Shown piece by piece: positions 1 through 5,774 of a DNA stretch of 9,499 nt. A model generated the notes under the pieces. It was not told the DNA's origin. It searched no databases and saw nothing but the letters and a program-made list of their open reading frames with translations. How positions within the stretch are numbered: the first letter of the stretch is position 1; every line of letters begins with the position of its first letter. Origin of the DNA: Desulfobacteraceae bacterium (GTDB lineage Bacteria > Desulfobacterota > Desulfobacteria > Desulfobacterales > ETH-SRB1); NCBI GenBank assembly GCA_013202725.1, contig JABMRH010000173.1, positions 1 to 9,499 on the forward strand. Direction: 5' to 3'. Position numbers and translations under genes: made by a program.

Positions 1-590
1 CCCCCTTCTTTCAGAAGATCGCCGGGGAAGACCTCTTTTATATTTTTACCCACCACATCATCATCCCTGATCCCCCCTATCTTACGATACATCCGGTTGA
101 CCGATTTTATTTTCAGATCTTTATCCAGCACCAGGAGTGAGGAGGGGATGCCGTCAACGATTTTTTCGCTGTATTCCTTGAGGTATTTCAGATCTACCTT
201 TGCCTGCTCGTGCTCAGTTCTATCCCTGACCGTGGCAAAAAGGCCGGTGATGTTGCCTCCCTGATCCATTAGAGGTGAGGCGCTGATACGGCAAATTCTG
301 ATCGCGCCGTCCTTTGACTTTAGTTCCACATTGTAAGTCTGCCGGACCTTTTCCCGAATGGATTTTTCAAATCTTTTCCCGCGATGCTTTTCGGTCAGGA
401 TGGTCAGGAAGCGCTTTCCCATAAGTTCGCCGGGATTATATCCATAATCCTTGATCCTTGGATTGATATATGTGAAACAGCCGTTTATATCAACTGTATA
501 GATGAGATCATTGGCGGTCTCCAGGAGATTTTGGAGGTGGTCTCTTGATTTTTTTATTTCCTCTGCAAGTTTGGTTTCTCTCCTCAGCAT
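1..590 (-). CDS. PAS-domain sensor protein, partial (C-terminus beyond left edge)
   Basis: This frame is open from an ATG at 590 to the window edge and encodes 196 residues. A charged coiled segment (about residues 1-20) leads into a first PAS domain (about 18-130), which has the typical NDLIYTVD, GCFTYINP and GELMGKRF elements and ends in a PAC-like stretch with GLFATVRDRTE. A second PAS domain begins near residue 143 (KIVDGIPSSLLVLDKD) and is cut by the edge. The missing part probably carries a histidine kinase or another output domain, which is inference. The ATG has a good ribosome site (GGAGG, 6-nt spacing) lying inside the preceding anchor-peptide frame. The two frames overlap in ATGCTGA, so translation is probably coupled. 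The gene lies downstream of the sigma-54 activator on the same strand, with no clear terminator between, so they may be co-transcribed. Confidence 0.8.
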   Translation of the reverse strand, partial: MLRRETKLAEEIKKSRDHLQNLLETANDLIYTVDINGCFTYINPRIKDYGYNPGELMGKRFLTILTEKHRGKRFEKSIREKVRQTYNVELKSKDGAIRICRISASPLMDQGGNITGLFATVRDRTEHEQAKVDLKYLKEYSEKIVDGIPSSLLVLDKDLKIKSVNRMYRKIGGIRDDDVVGKNIKEVFPGDLLKEG

Positions 591-757
591 CTCAATCCTC
601 CGCCGGCCAGGAGTATCCTGTTTGCAAGCATCAACTGGCGTTCGTTGAAGCTCGCCTCTATGTCGGCCTTAACCTGAAGATGCTTTTTGTAAATAAACAG
701 CGATCCAGCGGCTGTCAGCAGCAGGCCGACAATGAAGATTATTGCTGTTCTTTTCAT
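584..757 (-). CDS. 57-residue membrane-anchor peptide, possible broken N-terminus of the PAS sensor
   Basis: The ATG at 757 is preceded by AAGGA at suitable spacing. The product has a short basic start (MKRT), one hydrophobic membrane segment (about residues 4-23) and an amphipathic stretch (FNERQLMLAN). It then runs into AGGGLRC and a TGA at 584-586. This looks like the anchor and the start of an extracytoplasmic helix of a sensor kinase, with the rest of the sensing domain absent. The following PAS frame lies in another phase and starts within the last 7 nt. Either an internal deletion or frameshift has split one sensor gene, or the anchor and the PAS part are made as two coupled products. 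The upstream composition and good SD argue that the peptide can be translated. Whether it functions is unknown. Confidence 0.5.
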   Translation of the reverse strand: MKRTAIIFIVGLLLTAAGSLFIYKKHLQVKADIEASFNERQLMLANRILLAGGGLRC

Positions 758-886
758 TTACAAGATCCTTGATTGGTTATTTTATCTTCTTTACGGCGAT
801 TAAAAACGCCTCCACCACCTCCGCAAAACATACTTTTTTGTTCGGTTCCTGACAAGAGATTTTAGAAGATAACCTGGAAATCAAAA

Positions 887-2227
887 TCAATGGGGCACAA
901 TAATCTCGAGTCGGTTGATCTTGCGGCGCAAGGTGTTCTTGTCAATGCCCAATTCACGGGCCGTTGCCATTTTTTTCCATTGGTTTCTCTGAAGGGCCTG
1001 CTGGATTGTGTATTTTTCGACCTCCCTGAGGGTCAAGCCCGTTGAGTCAAGCATAAAACCGTTTTTAGGAACAATATGATCAGGCAGGTAGTGTAAGCGG
1101 ATAAGATCATCCCGGCAAAATACAAAGGCGTGTTCTATGGCATTTTCAAGCTCGCGTACATTTCCCGGCCAGTCGTAGAGCATTAGTGCGGCTATCGCCC
1201 TTTGGGATAGTCCTGCGATTTTCCTTCCGGTTAAATGGTTAAATCGGTCTATAAAATGATTTACCAGAAGTGGAATATCTTCTTTTCGATCTGAAATGGG
1301 TGGCAGCGACAACCTTATGACGTTAATACGAAAATACAAGTCCTCCCTGAATTTACCTTTCTCGACCAACTTTTTCAGGTTTCGATGGGTTGCAGTAATC
1401 ACTCTGGCATTGGTTCTGATCGTTTTGGTGGAGCCTAAAGGTTCATAGGTTTTTTCCTCCAGAACACGGAGAAGGCGGACTTGTACGGCGAGTGAAATAT
1501 CCCCGATTTCGTCTAAAAAAATTGTGCCATCCTGAGCCAGTGCGAATCGGCCGGGTTTATCTTTCTTGGCATCCGTAAAGGCCCCGGCCTTGTATCCGAA
1601 GAGTTCTGATTCACAAAGGGTGTCAGGCAGAGCGCCGAAATTGATAGCTATAAAAGGCCCGTTCTTTTTCAGACTATTATTATGAATGGCTCTGGCAAAA
1701 AGCTCTTTTCCTGTGCCGCTTGCCCCTACAATAAGCACGGTGCTGTTGCTCTCGGCTATTTGCGGTAGAATCGAAAAGAGTTTGTGCATCTTCCCATTCT
1801 TGCTCACGATATCGTCAAAAGAATGCTGTTTGCGAAGCGCTTTCCTGAGTTTATCGACCACCGTCAGGTCCCTGAAGGTCTCTACGCCTCCGATAATCCT
1901 GCCTTTTGAATCCTTCAGCAGGGCTGTAGTCACACTGATGGGAATGCGTTTATTGTCGGCGCGGAGAATAAAGACAGGCTTGTTTACAATAGGCCTTTCT
2001 TTTTTGATAGTTTGACGGATAAGGCAGTCTGTTTCACACACGCTGGCCCTCAGGACTTCAAAGCATTGCCGTCCGATCGCATCTTTCCTCGGGATTCCTG
2101 TGATTTCTTCTGCTGCTCTGTTAAATGATGTAATACATAAATCCAGATTAACAGTAAAAACACCGTTCGCAATACTGTCCAGGATGATCTGATAGTGTTC
2201 TCGAATTTGTCCTTTAGGTAGCTTCAT
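887..2227 (-). CDS. PAS-domain sigma-54 dependent transcriptional activator (NtrC/Fis type)
   Basis: This 446-residue cytoplasmic enhancer-binding protein would use ATP hydrolysis to remodel sigma-54 RNA polymerase. The domains, in order, are a PAS sensor (about 10-125), an AAA+ core (about 138-365) and a Fis-type helix-turn-helix (about 404-442, with ATARELGIDKNTLRRKI). The Walker A is GASGTGKE (168-175), the Walker B is GTIFLDE (234-240), an arginine-rich FREDLYFR lies at 293-300 and WPGNVREL at 353-360. The sigma-54 contact loop reads GAFTDA (215-220) rather than the usual GAFTGA. The PAS domain carries cysteines C55, C64 and C68, a possible redox or metal site (inference). There is no receiver domain, so the signal is probably sensed directly. 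The gene is divergent from an operon with a clear sigma-54 promoter, the likely target. No good Shine-Dalgarno precedes the ATG; a perfect TTGACA lies about 95 nt upstream. Confidence 0.95.
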   Translation of the reverse strand: MKLPKGQIREHYQIILDSIANGVFTVNLDLCITSFNRAAEEITGIPRKDAIGRQCFEVLRASVCETDCLIRQTIKKERPIVNKPVFILRADNKRIPISVTTALLKDSKGRIIGGVETFRDLTVVDKLRKALRKQHSFDDIVSKNGKMHKLFSILPQIAESNSTVLIVGASGTGKELFARAIHNNSLKKNGPFIAINFGALPDTLCESELFGYKAGAFTDAKKDKPGRFALAQDGTIFLDEIGDISLAVQVRLLRVLEEKTYEPLGSTKTIRTNARVITATHRNLKKLVEKGKFREDLYFRINVIRLSLPPISDRKEDIPLLVNHFIDRFNHLTGRKIAGLSQRAIAALMLYDWPGNVRELENAIEHAFVFCRDDLIRLHYLPDHIVPKNGFMLDSTGLTLREVEKYTIQQALQRNQWKKMATARELGIDKNTLRRKINRLEIIVPH

Positions 2228-2296
2228 TTAAATAGTTAGATTAAAGTGAAAAGGACCTGCTGATTGTTAGAGAAAATATCTGTAAGCATTAATATT

Positions 2297-2326
2297 TTTT
2301 TAGCAAAAATGTGGAGCTGATGTCAA
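2297..2326 (-). promoter_or_regulatory. possible sigma-70 promoter of the activator gene
   Basis: On the minus strand a perfect -35 hexamer TTGACA (2321-2326) is followed after 18 nt by TAAAAA (2297-2302), which matches four of six -10 positions. It would give a leader of about 65 nt to the activator ATG at 2227. The -35 box is convincing, but the -10 box is weak and the region is AT-rich, so chance is possible. Confidence 0.35.
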
Positions 2327-2390
2327 TCATCTATAAACAATCTATTTCAATTAGATTATGGGTTACTGTCACAAATTTCATTGAATATTG

Positions 2391-2405
2391 GGAACGAATT
2401 GTTCC
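2391..2405. promoter_or_regulatory. candidate enhancer (UAS) dyad for the sigma-54 activator
   Basis: A perfect inverted repeat, GGAAC-N5-GTTCC, is centred at 2398, about 165 bp before the predicted start of transcription at the -24/-12 promoter. Fis-type domains bind dyads at this distance. Assignment to the divergent activator is inference from position and symmetry. A weaker imperfect dyad (GTTAC-T-GTCAC, 2362-2372) lies just upstream and could be a second site. Confidence 0.45.
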
Positions 2406-2453
2406 TATTGCCTATCGTAAAAGGATGCATATTGCACCCATATTCCGTGTGCA

Positions 2454-2466
2454 TATCAAGGTTTTG
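2454..2466 (+). promoter_or_regulatory. candidate IHF binding core
   Basis: TATCAAGGTTTTG matches the IHF consensus WATCAANNNNTTR at every defined position. It lies between the upstream dyad and the -24/-12 element, where IHF bending normally brings an activator to sigma-54 polymerase. It partly overlaps a second perfect dyad, AAGGTT-TTG-AACCTT (2458-2472), so the same bases could instead be an operator. Confidence 0.45.
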
Positions 2467-2472
2467 AACCTT
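2458..2472. promoter_or_regulatory. perfect 6-bp dyad AAGGTT-N3-AACCTT
   Basis: This perfect inverted repeat is centred about 97 bp upstream of the predicted start of transcription and overlaps the IHF-like core. It is followed by a short T run. The stem is AU-rich, so it is a poor terminator. An operator or a second activator site is more plausible. Confidence 0.3.
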
Positions 2473-2536
2473 TTTGTTGCTGTTATCCAGTTTCTTTTCA
2501 GGCAGTTACATGTGTTAAGATCCCAATATACGGTTT

Positions 2537-2552
2537 TGGCGCGGATCTTGCT
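2537..2552 (+). promoter_or_regulatory. sigma-54 (-24/-12) promoter of the NifX-like / cytochrome / rhodanese operon
   Basis: TGGCGCGGATCTTGCT matches the TGGCAC-N5-TTGCW form with one change. The invariant GG (2538-2539) and GC (2550-2551) are separated by exactly 10 bp. Transcription would start near 2562, leaving a leader of about 100 nt before the ATG at 2660. The element faces away from the adjacent sigma-54 activator gene, which supports a regulator-target pair. Confidence 0.8.
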
Positions 2553-2659
2553 GTAAATTATAATAAAAAGAATGTTTTCATTTCAATGGTGGATAATGGA
2601 CCGTCTAAAACAATATTAAAATTTACTGAACCGAAACCTAAAGCTACTATAAAATTGCT

Positions 2660-3007
2660 ATGGTTAGAGTTGCTATACCCATATTTAAATCAAGGGTTTC
2701 ACCGGTCTTTGACTCATGTACTCGGGTTATGATTGTGGATATTGAGCATAATCAGGAAATAGAGAGAAGTGAAATCTATCTCGATAAATTGTCACTAACT
2801 GAACGCACTGCTGTTTTACAAAAGTCAAGTGTAGAAACCATCATATGCAGCGGAATAAGTGATATGTTTCAAAGCATGCTGCAGGGTATAAAGATCTGTC
2901 TGATAACCGGTATCGCAGGAGAGGTAGATCAGATCGTGTCTGCATATTTATCTAAAAGACTAAATGAGCCCCAATTTCTTATGCCTGGATTCAAAGCTAA
3001 TCATTAA
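2660..3007 (+). CDS. NifX/NifB-type dinitrogenase iron-molybdenum cofactor family protein
   Basis: This small cytoplasmic protein of 115 residues matches the NifX-like fold of the FeMo-cofactor family over its full length. It has the MVRVAIPIF start strand, the SPVFD motif near residue 14, a central strand VETIICSGIS (about 58-67) and a C-terminal FLMPG. Relatives that I recall have CGAIS and a cysteine after MPG; here they read CSGIS and MPGF, so only scattered cysteines (20, 63, 79) remain. Family members bind or carry metal-sulfur cofactors in nitrogenase assembly, but stand-alone versions in anaerobes are mostly of unknown role. It is the first gene after the sigma-54 promoter. The ATG has no obvious ribosome site, and an in-frame TAA shortly upstream excludes a longer start. 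Its stop overlaps the ribosome site of the cytochrome gene, which suggests coupling. Confidence 0.85.
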   Translation: MVRVAIPIFKSRVSPVFDSCTRVMIVDIEHNQEIERSEIYLDKLSLTERTAVLQKSSVETIICSGISDMFQSMLQGIKICLITGIAGEVDQIVSAYLSKRLNEPQFLMPGFKANH

Positions 3008-3018
3008 GGAGCAAAACC

Positions 3019-4332
3019 ATGAAAGTCATTAAATTTGCAGTTAGTGTAGGGTTGGTCTTCGCTGTTTCCTTGTTTTTGTCTTTTGACAGCCAAAAAGCGT
3101 GGTCTGCCGAGCAAGAAAGTTATTGTTTTACCTGCCATACAAGCGCAAAGGAGCTGATAAGGATTACGAGAGAGATTGCTGAGGCCGACAAAGGCAAACC
3201 AGGGGCCTCAACCGAAGCCGAAAAGGGAGGGTGAGGATCTGTAGACTTGGCGCCGTTGGCGCCGCACGAAAAGATTTTTATTGACAGCGAATTCGCCGAG
3301 GATGAAAACCATGGGGGAATTGGCTGTGATGAATGCCATGGCGGCGATCCAAACGAACCTGACTGGAAGAAAGCCCATGAAGGCGTTGTCAAGGACCCGT
3401 CCTATCCTGATCCTTCCGAGGTCTGTGGATCATGCCATGAGGAGATTGCAGCAAATTATCAGACCAATCTTCACATAAGCCTTGCTCCTAAAAAGAAAAT
3501 GATAGACATGAGGGCCAATCCGGACAAGTCTGTGTGTAAAAAGGTAGATGCAGCCAGAGAGGGCCATTGCAAAGAGTGCCACAGCAGTTGCGGCCAGTGC
3601 CATATAAGCCGTCCGGAAGCTGCTGAAGGCGGGCTAATGGAAGGGCACCTTTTCCAGAAAAGTCCACCAATGGATCAGGTTTGTACTGTATGTCACAGCA
3701 GCCGTGTCGGAAATGAATTTCTTGGCAAGAATAAGGGAATACCACCTGATATTCATAAAGAAAAATACTTTAAATGCACCAAGTGCCACAAGGCGGATGA
3801 AATGCACGGAGATGGCAAGGATTATGCTAACCGTTACGAGGTGAAAAACGGCCCTAAATGTTTGGACTGCCATAAAGACATCTATGACGCAAAATCTGAA
3901 AATGTTAAAAACCATTGGATACACAAAGATCAGGTAAGTTGCCGGGTCTGTCACTCCCAGCCATATCTTAACTGCAGTACATGCCATTTAGGATCAGGAT
4001 TTAAAAGCTCATCCATTGACTTTAAAATTGGCCTTAATCCTTTGAAGTCAAAAAGCAGGCCTGAGAAGTTTGTGACACTCCGTCATATCCCGGTAGACCA
4101 GGATACCTTTAAGTTGTTTGTAAAGGATGGTTTGACCAACTTTGACAGGCTTCCTAACTGGAAACTGGCTACACCGCATAATATCAGGCGGCAGACTCCC
4201 CAAAACAAGACCTGCAATTCCTGTCATGGTAACGACAAACTGTTCTTGCAGAAAAAGGATGTAAACAAGAATGACTTAAAGGCAAACAAAGATGTTATAG
4301 TGCCCTTAGAAATTATCCCTAAAAAGAGGTAA
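3019..4332 (+). CDS. undecahaem c-type cytochrome with an in-frame TGA, candidate selenoprotein
   Basis: Read through the TGA at codon 72, this is one frame of 437 residues. The ATG at 3019 follows AAGGAG at 7 nt. A signal peptide (basic MKVIK, hydrophobic 7-22, cleavage likely after WSA at 30) sends it to the periplasm. Eleven CXXCH haem sites start at residues 36, 103, 136, 184, 191, 222, 253, 281, 308, 319 and 399; one more cysteine, C173, is not in a haem motif. The role is multihaem electron transfer; the partner and substrate are unknown. The TGA lies in KGG-TGA-GSVDL, between haems 1 and 2. The part after it has no signal peptide and only unsupported TTG starts, so it could not be exported by itself, yet its ten haem sites are intact. 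Selenocysteine insertion is the best explanation. A sequencing error or a recent nonsense mutation is the alternative. Confidence 0.8.
3232..3277 (+). promoter_or_regulatory. candidate selenocysteine codon with bacterial SECIS hairpin
   Basis: The TGA at 3232-3234 is followed by a stem of GGCGCC (3249-3254), a GTT loop and GGCGCC (3258-3263). The loop begins 20 nt after the TGA and its first base is G. That agrees with the usual bacterial SECIS pattern of a short stem, a G at the start of the apical loop and a spacing of about 16-37 nt. A weaker lower stem can form between GGATCT (3235-3240) and AGATTT (3272-3277) with two G-U pairs. GGCGCC is self-complementary, so chance formation in a GC-rich patch is possible. 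Confidence 0.55.
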
Positions 4333-4473
4333 AATAAGTTAGCTCTGCAAAACCATTTTTCGACAGGGGGTGATATCATCAGGAGGTAAGCAGAATAGGG
4401 AATCAATCCAAAAGATTGAGTTTTTGAGATAAGTATATAAATTTAATTTTAAGTATTAAAAGGAGGAATTAAC

Positions 4474-4905
4474 ATGAAAAGACGTGCTTTATTTGTATTT
4501 GTATTAGCTTTTGTTTTTGGTTTGGCTCTGATTGCTCCAACAGCCATGGCCAAGGACATGACGGCCAAAGAGATGGTGACCACGGCCAAACAGAATATCA
4601 CCGAGGTGTCGGTTTCTGATGCCAAGGCCTTATTAGACAAAGGCGGATATATCTTTTTAGACGTCCGGACCAGCAAAGAATTTAAGATGGGTCATATTCC
4701 CGGAGCCATGCATCTTGCAAGGGGTCTGTTGGAGTTCAAGATTGCCAAGGCAGTGCCTGATAAGAATGCTAATATTATTGTATATTGCAAATCAGGGGGT
4801 CGGGGCAGTCTGGCTACCTATACCCTGGGTCAAATGGGATACAACGTCAAAAATATGGATGGAGGCTGGAAGGCATGGGAAAAGGCGGGCTATCCAATTG
4901 AATAA
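4474..4905 (+). CDS. periplasmic single-domain rhodanese
   Basis: This 143-residue protein has a classic signal peptide (MKRR, hydrophobic 6-21, cleavage likely after AMA at 26). One rhodanese domain follows (about 42-143), with FLDVRTSKEF, GHIPGAMHL, the active-site loop CKSGGR (C105-R110) and the terminal GGWKAWEKAGYPI. The catalytic cysteine and the loop arginine are present, so transfer of sulfane sulfur from thiosulfate, polysulfide or a persulfide donor is chemically possible. The true donor is unknown. Translation should be strong, since AAAAGGAGG lies 7 nt before the ATG. It sits 141 nt after the cytochrome with no clear terminator between, and two terminators follow it, so it is probably the last gene of the sigma-54 operon. 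Export to the same compartment as the cytochrome suggests joint work on a sulfur compound (inference). Confidence 0.92.
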   Translation: MKRRALFVFVLAFVFGLALIAPTAMAKDMTAKEMVTTAKQNITEVSVSDAKALLDKGGYIFLDVRTSKEFKMGHIPGAMHLARGLLEFKIAKAVPDKNANIIVYCKSGGRGSLATYTLGQMGYNVKNMDGGWKAWEKAGYPIE

Positions 4906-4924
4906 CCCGTTTGTTATGTAAAAA

Positions 4925-4959
4925 AAAACAGGGCGCCTCAACTTAAAGCGCCCTGTTTT
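4925..4959. terminator. strong intrinsic terminator, first of a tandem pair
   Basis: The stem pairs ACAGGGCGC with GCGCCCTGT around an 11-nt loop. It is flanked by an A run on the left and TTTT on the right, so it could act in both directions. It begins 20 nt after the rhodanese stop codon. Confidence 0.9.
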
Positions 4960-4977
4960 GCAGAGAGACCTAATAAG

Positions 4978-5018
4978 AAAGGGCGCTCCATTATAATTCA
5001 ATGGAACGCCCTTTTTTT
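4978..5018 (+). terminator. second intrinsic terminator with long T run
   Basis: AAAGGGCG pairs with CGCCCTTT and, after one C-A mismatch, TCCATT pairs with AATGGA around a 7-nt loop. Seven T residues end the structure. Together with the first terminator it isolates the cytochrome operon from the genes to the right. Confidence 0.88.
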
Positions 5019-5070
5019 GTTTGAACCGCAATAGCGAGCGAATCTAAAAACAGCTAACTTCCTTACGGTC

Positions 5071-5103
5071 GAAGATTCCCTGTAGCTTGCTACAGGGTTC
5101 TTC
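5071..5103. repeat. REP-like intergenic hairpin
   Basis: CCCTGTAGC-TT-GCTACAGGG forms a perfect 9-bp stem with a 2-nt loop. It is extended by GAAGA/TCTTC after a small bulge. It lies in noncoding DNA after the two terminators and just before the CBS gene. Its form resembles dispersed REP-type palindromes; only one copy is in the window, so membership in a family is inference. Confidence 0.6.
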
Positions 5104-5143
5104 AATTATTTTTATTATAACTGAACTATTTGATAAAGGTTTG

Positions 5144-5605
5144 ATGATGACAGAAATAAAGAAGTTAATAATTCCTCTTACAGATTATCCTCATATGCCT
5201 TACTGGGCAACCCTGGAAGAGGCGATTGTCCTGTTAAATTTTTCCCATGAGTCCGGCTTTCATACTGTTTTAGTCTTCGATGAGTTTTATAAATTACTGG
5301 GCATGTTAAACTGGAAGGAGATACTCAGAGCTATCAATCCAAAATTCAAGGAACTTTCTTCTGAGAAAATCGATATTATAACTTCCTGGGATGACAACAA
5401 ATTCAAAATGCCCATAAAAGATTTTATGTCACCTTTTGACATAACAGTTGATGCCGGCGATGATATCTTGAAAGTAGCTTATCTGTTACTTCAGCATGAT
5501 ATTGATATAATACCTGTTAAGGAGTCGGAAAAGGTGTTAGGGGTTGTGCGAATGCATGATATATTTCATGAGATAACCGGATTGATACTTCAGTCTAAAA
5601 AGTAG
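5144..5605 (+). CDS. CBS-domain pair protein
   Basis: This 153-residue cytoplasmic protein is made of two CBS motifs and little else. The first (about 8-65) includes ATLEEAIVLL, HTVLVFDEFYKLLGML and NWKEILRAI. The second (about 91-147) includes IKDFMSPFDITVDAGDDI, DIIPVKESEKVLGVVRMHDIF. Such pairs usually form a Bateman module that binds adenosine nucleotides and tunes a partner; the ligand here cannot be told. I start at ATG 5144 (or the next codon, ATG 5147), just after AAAGGT. A longer frame from TTG 5087 would begin inside the REP-like hairpin and is rejected. The next gene on the same strand encodes the ATP-using PEP-synthase-like protein, so this may be its nucleotide-sensing partner (inference). 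Confidence 0.9.
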   Translation: MMTEIKKLIIPLTDYPHMPYWATLEEAIVLLNFSHESGFHTVLVFDEFYKLLGMLNWKEILRAINPKFKELSSEKIDIITSWDDNKFKMPIKDFMSPFDITVDAGDDILKVAYLLLQHDIDIIPVKESEKVLGVVRMHDIFHEITGLILQSKK

Positions 5606-5660
5606 GACGGGATGAACTGCCTCGCAGCCAGCTACTGGGTATCAAAGGATAACATGTTTT

Positions 5661-5720
5661 GTCATTCCGTGCTTGACACGGAATCCAGAAAAACTGGATT
5701 CCCGCTTTCGCGGGAATAAC
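5661..5720. repeat. GTCATTCC-type intergenic repeat with two hairpins
   Basis: The unit holds ATTCCGTG paired with CACGGAAT and ATTCCCGC paired with GCGGGAAT, joined by CCAG-N5-CTGG. This is the well-known dispersed repeat type whose spurious translation gives DSRFRGN. It lies between the CBS gene and the PEP-synthase-like gene, and falsely extends the latter's frame upstream. Confidence 0.85.
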
Positions 5721-5774
5721 AGGAACGAAGCAAGATTCGGGAGATTAAACCCAAAAAGCTTAAAAAGGTTTGAA

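Noticed and set aside
545..772. 75-residue plus-strand frame opposite the split sensor
   Set aside because: It is antisense to the better supported anchor and PAS frames, and shows no domain or ribosome site.
2311..2556. 81-residue plus-strand open frame in the divergent region
   Set aside because: It overlaps the dyad, the IHF core and the sigma-54 promoter, has no convincing ribosome site and resembles no family. It is taken as a chance frame.
2421..2732. Long open frame without an early start, running across the sigma-54 promoter into the NifX-like gene
   Set aside because: There is no ATG with a ribosome site until it nears the NifX-like gene. It overlaps that gene in another phase and is unlike known proteins. 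Chance is the simplest explanation.
3247..4332. The cytochrome as a separate gene starting at TTG 3247
   Set aside because: The TTG lies in the predicted SECIS stem region with no ribosome site, and the product would have ten haem sites but no export signal. One frame with the upstream part fits better.
4411..4446. Possible sigma-70 promoter before the rhodanese gene (TTGAGT and TATAAA)
   Set aside because: The spacing is only 14 nt and the region is AT-rich, so it is too weak to call.
5087..5143. Upstream TTG start for the CBS protein
   Set aside because: It begins within the REP-like hairpin, and the added residues do not belong to a CBS domain. ATG 5144 or 5147 follows AAAGGT.
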